From: Forficula auricularia
Lineage: Eukaryota; Arthropoda; Insecta; Dermaptera; Forficulidae
Length of the DNA: 64,000 bases
Direction of reading: 5' to 3'
Assembly: GCA_024734495.1 (NCBI GenBank)
Contig: JALMQS010000847.1
Coordinates: 1 to 64,000 of the forward strand
Position 1 is the first letter of the stretch. Each line of letters begins with the position of its first letter. Both the position numbers and the translations under genes were made by a program. The notes beneath the pieces are model-generated. The model saw only the letters and a list, made by a program, of their open reading frames with translations. It made no database searches and was not told the DNA's origin. Positions 23,336 through 34,802 of the stretch are shown here, in pieces.

Positions 23336-23911
23336 CCTAGAGATCTTAACTCATAGTAAATGAATATAATATTTATTTACTTTTTATCTTTATTAAAGAT
23401 GTTTCACCTTGCACCAACAGCACAATCCCTATTAATTATTTTTTATGATTGTTAAAATAATTGTTTTTTATTTTTTATTTAGAAATTGAGATTCTGAAGT
23501 CTAAAAGATAAGGTCCAAATTTTAAGAAATAGAAAAGAATAAACGGATAGAATTAAATATATATTTCACTATTTAATTAAATTCTTTGGAAAGGGAATAG
23601 AAACTGCATTGGCATGGAAAAGGAATAAAAATATTATTCAAAAACAATTTTCATATAAAAATTAATTTATTTAATATAAGAGTTGTTTAAGTATAATAAA
23701 AAAAATCATACAAATAAATATGAATTAAGTTGAAATCATGACATGCTTTTATGATTCATTTATAATATTGAATATCCTAAGTAATGATAACAATTTTCAC
23801 ATTCAAAAAGTATATATTATATTATATGAATATTTGGCATTGCTTAGATGTATCTTGATCTTGGTTGTAACTTTTGAAGTGAATTTATTCCTCTTAATAT
23901 TGAATTAATAC

Positions 23912-26900
23912 TTAAAGATCATCTTGACTTTTACGCACTAAGCGTGTTACTTTGAGTTTATAGTTCTTATAGTTTTCTCGCCATTCTTTCTATAAGAAAA
24001 TAAAGTAAAAAAAATTTCGTTAGAGAATTATTACAGTAATTTTTAAAATATATTTTTTTAAATTAAAAAAATTTTAACTCTAGTTGGTGCTTTAAATCAA
24101 ATCAAAGCATCTACTGTTTAATACTATTAAACGAGGGGTGAACCGCGACCTAATACCGTATACACCAGACTTTTATTTCCAAGTAGAAGACAATAGATGA
24201 AGGGGTATTATCTAATGAATTCCAAAATAATTCCAAAGACGGTGTACACCTAATTCCAATCGCGGTTCACCCATCATTATTAAATAAAATAATAATTACC
24301 GCAGCATCAACGTTAGCAGGTGATTCATCATTTGGATCTGCGAGCATCGAGATAACACTGATTATAATACTTTCGACTGTATGAACTGGTAACCATCGTT
24401 CGCCTGAATTTTCATAACCCCATTGATCATTGCCTGGTTCATGGAGAATTGAAATGCACACATCTCCATTCTTTTCAACTAAAATCGTTTCAAAAAATAT
24501 CATTAATAATTATATATTATAAAGAAATCACGAGATGTTGTCTATTATCTACTGAATTCAAGTGGTTATGGATAATTTTTATATATCAGAAAGGAGTGAA
24601 TATAATCTTTCTGATAGGTATTTAAAATAAATTATCCCTAACACCTCGAATTCAGTAGTAGACAACCTCTCGTGATTTTCTGTATATATCTTAGCTATAC
24701 CTACTAGTATATAGGCATTTTTAACTCCTATATGGTATAATAATTTGTGCAAAACATATTATATTTTATTATAGAGTTACATTAGTAGGGTCGTGTCTGT
24801 TTTATTTGTATTTGCAAAATTAAATTCAAAATGAATTCATCAAAATATCTATGTTTATCATCATCATTAAGTTATAGTGATTTAAAAATTAATACTTACT
24901 ATTTGGATGCCATATTTCAGTAATAAATTTCATTCGAGGTGGCCGAAGTGGATATTCTTTTGGAAAATGTAAATGTGCTTTAAAAAATCCGAATTCACTA
25001 AAAAAAAAAATAAGAATATTAGTTATAAATATAAAGGTTTCTGAAATAATATTTTAATTATATATTCAATTGATAAGTAAAAATAATATATTTTGCCTTC
25101 TAATTCTATATCTATCATCAAAATTAATTGAAAACTTACTATAGTGTATCCGGAGGGCCTATTATCAACACTTCCCATCGATAGATGTCATTGTCATCAA
25201 TTAAACCAGCAGAAAAACCTTCAACAGGATTCTTCATCAATTCTGAAAAATATTTAAAATTATCTATCTGTTAAAAAAATATTAATTTGGATAGATTATA
25301 TATATATAATAATAGGTATATTTAAATAAAGTAAAAGTCCAAACTTCATGAATCAAACATGAGAGTTTCATTTCTAGTAGATTGACTCTTATTATTCTAA
25401 ACTAGGATGAAAATGGTGGGGAGAGGAATATAATTAAGAATATTCATGAATTGATCAGTTTCGGGGATGTTTTAATGCAAAATGTTAAGGAATGTAGAAT
25501 TTGGGGAAGATGGAGATATAGGAATAAGGTTTCAGTCTCTAGAAATCACAATGGCGAAAATGGTTCTATCTGTGAAGTTAAAAGACTTCTAATCATAAGT
25601 TTCCTATATTTGATTCAATCGCGAATCGAATGCAGGTGATTTTTGTCAAATATTAAGTAATAATAATATCTGAATTTATATATTTCTGTCTAAGAAATAA
25701 TGATTTTAAATAGTTTTCTAATTAATATATATATTAATATATAATTAATATATAATCCTAATGTCCTAGAGTTGTGCAAAATTTTATTTAGTTCTCGCAA
25801 GCAGAGATTAGGTGAGGCAGAAGAGGTCATACCATCCTTGTTAAGGTTTTGACCAGGTTTCCTTAACAACTTATGGCAAATGCCGGGATGGCTAATGCGT
25901 CGCTTGCTCCTGGTATCGGGTTTTTGCGCGGAATTTTTAAATTACTTTTTGTCTTTTGATGGAAATATATGGTCATGTTATTTGTTAATGAGCATACATT
26001 TCTAATTTTTTTTTTCTTTTCTTTTTTTTTTTACTTGTTTATTATTTGTTAAATTGTTGTAATTAATTTGTATTGATGTTTATTAATGTATTGTTGTAGC
26101 TAGATTGTATTGATGTTTGGAGGACCTAGCCACCGAGGACTTGTGCCTCTAAGCAGGTCGAGAAATAAAGATTTATTTATTATTTATTTATTTATTTATT
26201 ATATTAAAGAATAATTAATATATCAAGAGAGTTGTTTTGACGTCGTTTTTAAACAAGATATATATCGCTATGCTACTGCTGGTTGAGGACAAAAATCACC
26301 TGCATTTGATTCTCGATTGAATTAAATATAGGAAACTCATGATTAATTGATACCAACACATTACACACGTGTTAACAGACTGAGCGCGCTGGACTGGGAG
26401 ATTCAAGTATATAACATATTATGAGAAATTCACTGGGTGATCTTATCCGTTTTTGGTAAAAGCGTCATGCGGACTAATCGCGAAATGATGCTAGATCACA
26501 CCTAGATGGATCACATCTTTTTCATTCTCTCTTGGTCCAGAGTTGAGATTCAGCAGACTCCAATAGCCTCAACCAGTGGTCTAGCAATATATTTCTTGTT
26601 TAAAAACGTGGTCAAAAACAACTCTCTTTGATATATTAATTATCTCTATAATATATTAATTAGAAAACTATATAAAAGACTTCTTTTTCTGATGATCGAG
26701 GGCGTTAATATACAAATAATATATTATTATGGTTTTACTATTAATTCAAACTAATGGGGAAATGAAGATCCAATTTAAGAAATCTGTTTTCAATTTAATT
26801 AAATATAGGTACCTAAATTAAAATAAGTTTAAAAACAAATAGAATACAAGTTAGATTTAATTTAAAGAATCGATTGCTTTGGATTTGATAGGTTCCATTT

Positions 26901-27980
26901 AAAGTGATACCATAAGTTTCCTGTATTTGATTCGATCGCGAATCGAAAGAAGGTGATTTTTGTCAAATATTAAGTGAAAATAATATCCGAATTTATATAT
27001 TTCTAACTTGAAATAATAAAATAATAATATATTTTTAAACTTATTTTTCCGAAATACCTCAATATTCTACACCAATAATAATGAAATAATAAAGTTTAAT
27101 AAATTGATAATTTTCTCATTAATATATCAAAGAATAATTAACATATTAACGAGAATTGTTTTTTTGATTGCGCTTTTTAAACAAGATATATATAGCTAGA
27201 CTACTGCTGGTTGAGGCTATTGGAGTCTTCTGAGTCTTAAGTCTGGTCTAAGAGAGAATGAAAAAGAAAAGATCCATTTAGCTATAATCCAGCATCATTT
27301 GGCGTTTAGCCCGCATGGCGCCTTTTATATCAAACACTGATATGGATCACCAAATGAATTTGTAATCTGAGATGTTATATATTCAATCTCCCATGATTAA
27401 TTAATAGCAAACACCTAACACATGTGTTAACAGATCTAGCACGCTGGACTGGGAGATTGAATATATAACATCTCAGATTTCAAATTCATTTGGTGATCCA
27501 TATCAGTGTTTGATATAAAAAGCGTCATGCGGGCTAAACGCGAAATGATGCTGGATCATAGCTAAATGGATCATATCTTTTTCATTCTCTCTTGCTCCAG
27601 ACTTAAGACTCAACCAGCAGTAGTCTCGCGATATATATCTTGTTTAAAAAGCGCGATCAAAAACAATTCACGTTAATATGTTAATTATTCTTTGATATAT
27701 TAATGAGAAAATTATAAATTTAAATTGATACCCTTTGTTTTATAGTTGGTCTATTTAATAATTATACAAATTTTAAATAATTTAGATTGTGAGAAGAGAA
27801 ATATTACAAATTTTTATTATATTTAAAAAATATAAAATTTAGGAGAAGTTATTTTGAAAAAAATCTAGGGTTTATTTTATATAAATTCGCATTTAACAAG
27901 CAATCTGAAGAAAATTAAAATTGATTTATCATAAAAATAAGCTTACCTGCTAATTGTTTTCTTAACTGCAGAGCAGCCAT
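23912..27980 (-). CDS. Ube2g1: Ubiquitin-conjugating enzyme E2 G1 (UBE2G1-type), five exons
   Basis: Exons: 27947-27980, 25140-25242, 24900-24997, 24300-24478, 23912-23989. All introns are GT-AG, the total is 492 nt, and the protein is 163 aa (human UBE2G1 is about 170; the difference is at the ends). It begins MAALQLRKQLAELMKNPVEG. Key features are GLIDDNDIYRWEVLIIGPPD, the HPN motif at residues 76-78, catalytic Cys86 in NGDVCISIL, and the acidic insertion loop HEPGNDQWGYENSGERW typical of the UBE2G/Cdc34 group. The C-terminus is KSQDDL. The enzyme takes ubiquitin from E1 onto Cys86 and passes it on with an E3; UBE2G1 is known for K48 chain building. Residues 47-50 read EFGF where human has EGGV. 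A TTTATT at 23884-23889 (AATAAA on minus) is a possible poly(A) signal. An AG at 28034-28035 may end a 5'-UTR intron. Introns 1 and 4 hold transposons. Confidence 0.95.
24124..24284. mobile_element. 8-bp-TSD MITE family B, copy 2 (in E2 intron 4)
   Basis: The element 24132..24276 has ends CGAGGGGTGAACCGCGACC and, inverted, TGATGGGTGAACCGCGATT. Flanks CTATTAAA and TTATTAAA. Its interior is the reverse complement of the 59997-60155 copy. It ends ~24 bp from the splice donor of exon 4. Confidence 0.8.
25595..26670 (+). repeat. Palindromic intron repeat C, copy 1, split by a LINE fragment
   Basis: Begins near TTTGATTCAATCGCGAATCG, then the tail-like stretch TTTTTGTCAAATATTAAGT, then a palindrome whose arms share GAGAGTTGTTTTGAC and its complement near 26630. 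A LINE 3' end (25755-26205) interrupts the left arm. It lies in E2 intron 1. A second copy follows at 26915-27720. Confidence 0.6.
25755..26205 (+). mobile_element. 3' fragment of the 39-51 kb LINE family, in E2 intron 1
   Basis: Plus-strand match to the 3' end of the LINE arrayed at 39.57-51.3 kb, ending in AATAAAGATTTATTTATT and an ATTT-rich tail. No coding left. It is antisense to the E2 gene. Confidence 0.75.
26915..27720 (+). repeat. Palindromic intron repeat C, copy 2 (intact, ~600-bp fold-back)
   Basis: A head (TTTGATTCGATCGCGAATCG) and AT-rich tail are followed by a palindrome ~27100-27720 with arms of ~290 bp and its centre near 27410 (ACACATGTGTTAAC). The arms include GGACTGGGAGATTGAATAT and its complement. 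Related partial copies are at 35375-35503 and ~62190-62385. Confidence 0.65.
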
Positions 27981-28033
27981 TATTTCTTAATCAATGGGAA
28001 AAAACGGTCCTCGAAATGTTTGTCAAACTGTTT

Positions 28034-29285
28034 CTGAAATAAAATTCATAATATAAATATTATTAACCATTTTTTTAAATTAAAATAAATAATTTTATTA
28101 GAGTAATATACTCTTAAATTTTTCTTTAGAAATGTTGATGGAAATTAGTAAAAAATTTCCAAAATAATAATTATTATAGAGAAGTATACCTATATATTTA
28201 ATTCATTATACATCTTTTAAAAGCCAGATATTATATTAATAAAAAGATTTTTGGACTTTAATTTATAAAAAAAAAAAAAAAAAAAAATAAGTTATATTTG
28301 AGTAGGTAGTTTTTTTCCTTTTCGAATTAGTATTTTGAGGTTACTATGAAAGAGATTGGATGGACAAATGAACATTTAAATTAAAACAGAGAACCGCAAC
28401 ATGGGAATGCAAACTTGATGTAGAGCTTGAAAGCCAAGGAAAGTCCATCTTTTTTATTAATTTCTTTAAAGAAATAGTACTTGTAAAGAAAAATACATTT
28501 ATTCAATAGTTAAATACTTCATAATAGATAAACTTTACGTCTAATTACTTTTGAAACAATACTAGAATTGATATGTTATACATGTTTTAGAGAATAAGAG
28601 AATAAATTTAAAATATTTTATTGAACCAATTATTTTACATGAATTAATGTATACATTGTATTTGAGCTTCGACTTCGGAGATTACAATCTCCACCATCGA
28701 CTGTCCTTGATCATCTTTTTAGTCCTTGTTTTTAAAAAGGAGGAAAAAACTAATTAAATAAAAAAACCTATTTTCTGATAATCGAATCCAATCCGATATC
28801 TACCAAGCGTCTTCACTCCTCCGTGAATATTTATACAAATTAATATAAATAAATACAAATCTTGTATAGAAAACATTCTTAAAATGTTTATTTCAATTCC
28901 AAACGGTTCGAGAGAATTTTTCGCCTTATCAAAATAATTTAAAAAAATAGTTGCCTTTTTGCTTTAAAAATGAATCTAACGTAATTATAAACAAAATAGA
29001 AATATGTAATGTGAAAATAAACAATGATACATATTGTCTTGGAGATGAAATTACCATGAATAAAAATAAAAACTACAAATATTTATGAAAACTTATTTCC
29101 CTCTAAAATTTTTTTACAAATTTTAGAAAACTATTCATATCTGATCCTTTGTTTATTGAATTTTTCCTATTTATTTAATATATAAGGGTTAAGTACCACG
29201 TGGGTATTGAAAATCTGATTACAATGCAAGCTGGAAAAACAAGTACATTTTTCATTTCAAACTTTCAAAGCAATGAGCCACGTGT
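28034..29285. other. Upstream region of the E2 gene
   Basis: Presumed promoter or 5'-UTR-intron side of the E2 gene. AT-rich with an A-run near 28267-28287. No TATA box or upstream exon could be fixed. Confidence 0.3.
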
Positions 29286-29289
29286 TAAT

Positions 29290-30060
29290 GTTAAAAATAA
29301 TTTTTAAGAAAAAAATAAAACCGACTTCAAAAAAATTAAATGCAACAAATAAAATACACTAAAAGGTATAAAGTAATTATTATCTTATTTAGTTACAACT
29401 AAACGACGAAATATTAACATGAAATTACTTTTTGAAACATATACTTTTTATGAATCGCACTCGACGGATCTTAGTACGTTTGGCGGGTACGCTCTCTTAT
29501 AAGTTTAGTTTGTTTGGCATCGACTTCAAAAAGTAATTTCATGTTAATATTTCGTCGTTTAGGCTGACTAAATAAGATAATAATTATTTTATACCTTTTA
29601 GTGTATTTTATTTGTTGCATTTAATTTTTTTGAAGTCGGTTTTATTTTTTTCAAATTATTTTTTATTTGTTGCATTTAATTTTTTGAAGTCGGTTTTATT
29701 TTTTTCTTAAAAATTATTTTTATTTTTCTCTTTTTAGTTATGTTATTAATAGTGATCATATTATCAGAACTTGACTAAATTAATATGCCAATATCCCTAA
29801 GATACCCCCTTTCCAATAAAAAAAGAATCATCGAAATCGATTCATAAACAAATAAGTTAGGCCTGAACAAACCTAACAAAAAAGGTCTAATACCAATAAA
29901 AAAAAATGGGACCAATCGGAAGCTAGACTGAACACAATGCAAAAAAACCCATCAAAATCGGTTTATAATTGGCGGAAATATGAGGTAACATAGACACAAA
30001 AAAAAAAAAAATTCAGTCGAATAGAGAACCTCCTCCTTTTTTGAAGTCGGTTAAAAATTA
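29290..30060. repeat. Inverted insect repeat with 'GAAGTCGGTT' ends
   Basis: AAAACCGACTTCAAAAAAATT near 29319 and its inverse near 29625-29645 bound a fold-back of ~330 bp. A direct extra copy of the edge is at ~29660-29710. A related end (TTTTTGAAGTCGGTTAAAAA) closes at 30035-30057. I recall this end motif as common in insect genomes, but the class is unresolved. Confidence 0.55.
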
Positions 30061-30754
30061 AGAGCTCAAATTGGACAGAAATTTTTTTATATATTTGGAA
30101 GGAATCTTGGGAGGGTTCCAAAAATCATTAAAATAAGTGCCACCCTATAATGGCCCATCGTTTTCAACATATCTCAAAATATAAATTATTTATTATCAAT
30201 TTTATAAATTAACTAAAAAAGTAGACTTACTTAAAAATACCGGCGTAGGACTCCAAAAAATCTTGAGAATTTATTTAAAATTAATTTTAAATAATAAAAC
30301 ACTTGTTTGTAAAAAACCAACAAAAATAAAAAGCTTTTAAATTCTGAGTTACTTTACAGGCGTAATTCAAATATATAATGAACTATAAGATGGATACGCT
30401 ATTAGGTTAATGTTCTGGAGTCAAATCCACCACCAGATGTCAGGTCTTTCAAATAAAATGGCACAAAATTTAAATATGTTCTTTAATTTTTGGTTCAGTG
30501 TCTTTTCAAAAAAAAATCTTAACTCTATAAATATTCAAAAAAAAAAAAACATTTTTAAAAAACACCTAAACATTTTCCCCCTTAAAATAAACTCTGTGCA
30601 ATTTTTTTACCCCAAATTTGTGGTGAAAACTCTTAAGTTGGCGACCCTAACTATCACGAAGATAGCGCCAATTGATTTTTTTTAATGACTTATTTAAATT
30701 AAAGTAATCTATTTATTTTTGATTTAATTATTTTTGCTTAATTACAAATTAGAT

Positions 30755-30979
30755 ATATATAGCTCTATTTGAAGGAGCCAATAAAAGAGTGTCTTCTGCT
30801 GGAATTATAATATTTTAATTTAGCTATAAAGAGACTATAGTTTCGAAAGCTTTTCCCTCTTGATCAGTTTAAATTTAAAATTTATAATTACAGCAGTAGA
30901 CACACTCTTTTATTGTCTTTTTCCCTTAACAAAAATTCTACTACTCTTAGCAAAAAGAAACTTTCAATATATAGCTCTA
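30755..30979 (-). mobile_element. Palindromic insertion of the 'ACAATAAAAGAG' family, 13-bp TSD
   Basis: The element 30768..30966 lies between ATATATAGCTCTA repeats (30755-30767, 30967-30979). Arms GAAGGAGCCAATAAAAGAG...CTTCTGCTGG and the inverse are followed by a one-sided tail with TCTTAGCAAAAAGAAACTTT. GAGACTATAGTTTCGAAAG matches the core region of the 63-kb palindrome. Confidence 0.75.
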
Positions 30980-32334
30980 ATCCTAAGTGATCGGGATAAT
31001 TGAATTTCACAAGGCCATCATAAAAATAAAGGACAACACGGGATAGATTATATTATTATTGTTCTACGATCATGGTCGGATCTTAGTGAGGGTTAGAAAA
31101 TTTTACAAAAGTATTTTTCCAATTATTTTTTATGTAAAAGTTCTTTTAAGATTTGAATGTTTTATTAATTAATATTCCCTTAAATATTTCTAATTACGTG
31201 TGTTCAATTGCGCTCTTCCTTCCCCCCCCCCCTCTTTTCAAATTTCCTAGTACAAATGTCCCGTTACTGTCCCGCCCCTCCGCCGGGCAGCCGCTTGCCC
31301 TCAAGCGACCTCAGTACTCGGTATCCTAGACATGTGTCAATGTGCCTCTAATTAACCATTCAACTGATCACCCTATCTCAGGTGAATATCACAATCTAAT
31401 TAACCCCAAATAATCCATATATTATAAAATTTGTCAAAATATTAAATATTTCCAAAATTTTAGAATATTAAAAATGAATTTCTCTCGTGCCTAGTTGACT
31501 TAATATTAAATGTTGTGTAACGATCAAAAAAATTTATGTGTTGAGGAGGAATTTTTAATTTCTTAAGTTTTCAGCTGAATACTTGTTTTAATATTTAAAT
31601 TTATTTCGACAATTCACTCCATATTAGTTTTATTAATTCTAGTTATAGTCGAATTGTTAGAATGTTATAAATATATGTCATGGGACTCAATTTGCTCTGT
31701 TTTGGCCACTACACTTGCTTAAATAGTCATTATAGTCTGTATATCTACAATATTTGGTTATAATTTCATTGATAATAGCATTCCTACATAAATCTACATC
31801 AAAAGTTGATTTATTTTTTAAATACAATATTAATATAGTCAGGAATTTACTGAGTAAGTATAAAATAAAAGATTAAAACCCTTAGAATTGTTATATTTAA
31901 AATTTTATTTTTAGAATTTGTCCCTCAATTATTTTCAAATAAAAGAAAAAAATATTAAAGATTTTATTTTTTATTTTTATAATATTATATCACCTACCTA
32001 TCAATGGAAGTGACTTTTCAATCAGGGGATGCTGTCCGAAAAAGCACCCTTTATTTTGTGAAATTTAATTTTAATGTACGCTTTTTTTTCAACTTTCATC
32101 GAATACGGCGTCATTTTTCAAATTTAACATTAGATTTTTAAAAAATATATTTTGAGACCTTCGCTTCAAACGGATACTGCTTTGTGTGAGTGAGGGTAGG
32201 AATCCAGAAATTAATTCTTGTGACTTTAATTCCACAGTCCCTGAGATGGAAATTGACCATCTTCCACAATGAATCAGCCTGTCTTATAAGAAAATCTTAA
32301 ATTTCTCCTAATTCTATTGTTATAGACAAGCTGT
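30980..32334. other. Unassigned AT-rich stretch
   Basis: A GC-richer patch at ~31240-31330 (including CCTCCGCCGGGCAGCCGC) stands out, but no gene or repeat end is recognised. Confidence 0.3.
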
Positions 32335-32640
32335 GACTTGTCTATTTCCGATCTTATATATTGAGAGTTCTTAGAAATGAATTAGTCCAAAAGTTCGCGA
32401 ATCATATTTATTTATTCCTTTTCTGTATTATTACTATTTTAATTAATAGTCCTCAGCTAGAACAATTTTTATTCGACTAAAATTGGTCCGGACTTGTCTT
32501 TGACATGCTTGAACTGGAATATATACCAAGCAGGGACTTCAAATCTTCTATCGGCACCCTTTTCGGAAAATCATTCTTTTTAATTGCTCCTTAAAGTTAT
32601 GCAACAATTTTATTTCATTTCGAGTACCAATATATTTTTA
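32335..32640 (+). repeat. Dispersed duplicate, copy 2 (other copy 13085-13410)
   Basis: Same-order match to 13085-13410. It abuts the segmental duplicate that starts at ~32640. Confidence 0.6.
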
Positions 32641-32917
32641 AAATATTATTTTTACGCGTAAAATAAAAGCCTATATATTTTTTTTTTACTTAAAGAAAGT
32701 GGTGTAGGTTTTAGGTGAAACATGATATCAATTAATAAAGTAAAGGGTGTGTAGTTTCACAGTGAATGAAATAAAACTCAAAGCAGTTTATACAAACTCA
32801 ATATATTTCGGATTATTAGTCCATCATCAGGAGTATACAGGTTAAAACTAATAATATTTGAACGTGCAATCACAATTTTTAACATCTAAATCATACGTAC
32901 CAATATAACAAAACGAG

Positions 32918-32995
32918 CTTTTCGTGCGTGCCTTCGGCACGCCCTCGATGCTCGGCCCTCCGGGCCGAGTGCCCTGGCGGGCAGCGTCTCGGTCA
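32918..32995. repeat. GC-rich hairpin cassette
   Basis: Two perfect hairpins, GCGTGCCTTCGGCACGC and CTCGGCCCTCCGGGCCGAG, in an otherwise AT-rich background. Similar GC-rich cassettes occur near 38288 and 58970. They look like transcript-folding elements of retroelement ends, not terminators. Confidence 0.55.
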
Positions 32996-33150
32996 AAAAA
33001 TCTTATTCCTCTTAAAAATCCACACTCCAAATGTATACCCGTAAACTACCGAAAATACATCGTCTCTTAAAAGTTTCGCCTATTTAATTTTTGAGTGGCC
33101 TGGGGGGGGGGGGGGGGAGGAACAATTATCAATATATTTAATGTTTCTAG

Positions 33151-33435
33151 CCAGACATCGTGGCAAAGGATGCGGCGGGGGTGGTGTGGGTTTTGGACGT
33201 CCAGATCGTCTCCGCGCTTACAGGACTGGGTGTTGCCCACCGAAACAAAATAGAAAAATATAGGGGCAACTCTAGTCTGGTAGATAATATTGCGGAGCGA
33301 TTTGGCGTCGGGGCGGGCTCGGTCAGGGTCGAGGCCATCACACTCTCGTGGAAGGGAGTGTGGTGGCATAAAGCGGTGGAGTCCCTCATCGCCCTGGGTA
33401 TATCCCAAAAAAACAATAAACGATTTGACATATAG
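33151..33435 (+). pseudogene. R2-type LINE restriction-like endonuclease fragment
   Basis: Reads PDIVAKDAAGVVWVLDVQIV (the PD...D core), then AHRNKIEKYRGNSSLVDNI with the conserved Lys, and ITLSWKGVWWHKAVESL, ending at a stop (33433-33435). This is the C-terminal PD-(D/E)xK endonuclease that nicks target DNA in R2-clade LINEs. A TAG directly precedes the fragment, and RT and zinc fingers are missing, so it is a 5'-truncated remnant. GC content is well above its surroundings, hinting at a distinct lineage. It is a different family from 51646-53052. Confidence 0.75.
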
Positions 33436-33466
33436 GGCGATGAGGGGATCTCTTCTTAATTTTTAC

Positions 33467-33635
33467 ACTTTCGGCAGAAGAACATGGAGAGCGGGTGGCG
33501 TATGATTATTTTTTGTGAATAAAAAAAAAAAAAAAAGAAATGTGAAATGTGAGCCAGGATTAATCCTGGCTCTCTCAGCCACCCGCTCTGAATCTGAATT
33601 AATTTGTTCTGAAGCCGAAAGTGTGAAGGATTTGT
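33467..33635 (+). ncRNA. Structured 3' UTR hairpin of the R2-like fragment
   Basis: CACTTTCGGC...GAGAGCGGGTGGC (33467-33500) pairs with GCCACCCGCTCT...GCCGAAAGTG (~33579-33628). A smaller hairpin AGCCAGGATTAATCCTGGCT lies inside. R2-clade LINEs use a folded 3' UTR for reverse transcriptase recognition. The assignment is by position. Confidence 0.5.
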
Positions 33636-34081
33636 GGGTAAATTTGTGTAATAATCTTGAATTTTCTTGTAAGAGGCGGCCCGCTCCTCGGAGGCCCAAT
33701 AAATAAAATAAAATGAATTGGAGTCTTTCATTTCAAAATTCGAGTCCAAATTAGAATTATATTTCAAATTTGCCTGGTTAATGAAAATCGATTGGAGCCA
33801 TCAGTTTAAAATCCGAGCTGACAATTATATTTCATATTTGCCTCGTTAATTAATATACATTTAATGTTTCTTAATTTAAAATCTATTGGTGATTTTTCCA
33901 ATTTTAAAATTTAATGTTATTAAAAAAAAAAAAAAAATTAAATAAACATATAAAAAATGTTGATCTCCAATGCTTTGGGGGGGGGGGGGCGGTCGCCACC
34001 ATCGCCTCCCCCCTGGATCCGCGCATGCACAAAGTCTAAATCAAAAATATATAGTTTTAGTAACAGAAATCAAGTTATAAA

Positions 34082-34190
34082 TATTAATGTTACATTGGTC
34101 TAATGGCTAGAGCTCATGCCCTTAGTTCAAGAGTTCGTCGGTTCGATTCTAGGCAAGAGGGTAATTTTTTTAGAGAAATTTCTCTAAGCG
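34082..34190 (+). repeat. tRNA-like head (SINE or tRNA pseudogene)
   Basis: TGGTCTAATGGCTAGAGC resembles a pol III A box and GGTTCGATTCT a B box, spaced as in a tRNA. No clear paired acceptor stem, and it sits inside a nested transposon block, so a SINE head is more likely than a working tRNA. Confidence 0.5.
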
Positions 34191-34606
34191 TTGTTACAAA
34201 TTAATCTAGACAAATATATATAGTATATATCATTCAAATCATACGTACCAATATAACACGAGAAAAACATCAACATTTATTAATAAATAAAATTAAAATT
34301 TTAAAAAAAATTTCTTTTTTCTTTTTTTTTAATATAAAAATATATAAATATAAATATAAAAAATCTAGGTAAATATGAATATTAATATAAATAAAAAACC
34401 TTTAATTACAAGTATAAATATAAAAATTTTATAGAATTAAATTAGAAAATAAAATTACAAATTTAAGTCATAAACACAAAATTAATTATAAATATTAATG
34501 TACAAATAAGCATAAATTACATATTGAGATAAAAATTAAAATAAAACATAATAGAGATAAATTAGATGAGATAAATTACAATATACAACAATTTTGTGGT
34601 TATCTC

Positions 34607-34802
34607 ATATATCAGTATATTAAATTGAAAGTTTTTGCCGAGAGTAGCAGAATTTTTATATATTGAAGGAGACAATAAAAGAGTGTGTCTTCTGCTGGAA
34701 TTATAAATTTTATTTATTTATAACGACGTCATAAATAAATAAAATTTATAATTCCCGCAGAAGACACACTCTTTTATTGTCTCCTTCAATATATCAGTAT
34801 AT
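34607..34802 (+). mobile_element. 168-bp palindromic insertion, 'ACAATAAAAGAG' family, 14-bp TSD
   Basis: The element 34621..34788 lies between ATATATCAGTATAT repeats (34607-34620, 34789-34802). Tail (34621-~34660, with TTTTTGCCGAGAGTAGCAG), then two inverted arms GAAGGAGACAATAAAAGAG...GAATTATAAATTTTATTTA meeting at a centre near 34728. The arms are shortened before the hammerhead-like core. Confidence 0.8.

Larger units (their letters stand above)
32888..34258 (+). mobile_element. Nested 1.3-kb insertion with 23-bp direct repeats
   Basis: Identical 23-bp sequences at 32888-32910 and 34236-34258 flank 32911-34235. The insert holds GC-rich hairpins, an R2-type RLE fragment, a structured 3' region and a tRNA-like head. 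The long target duplication suggests target-primed LINE integration, though a composite origin is possible. Confidence 0.6.

Noticed and set aside
24267..24503. Stand-alone 78-aa minus-strand protein
   Set aside because: It is exon 4 of the E2 gene with intron sequence read through on both sides.
33067..33505. Several overlapping ORFs on both strands
   Set aside because: Only the frame with the PDIV...LDVQIV endonuclease motifs has family support; the others are shadows of GC-rich coding sequence.
34082..34160. Functional tRNA gene
   Set aside because: A and B boxes are recognisable but no paired acceptor stem is visible and it is inside nested transposons.
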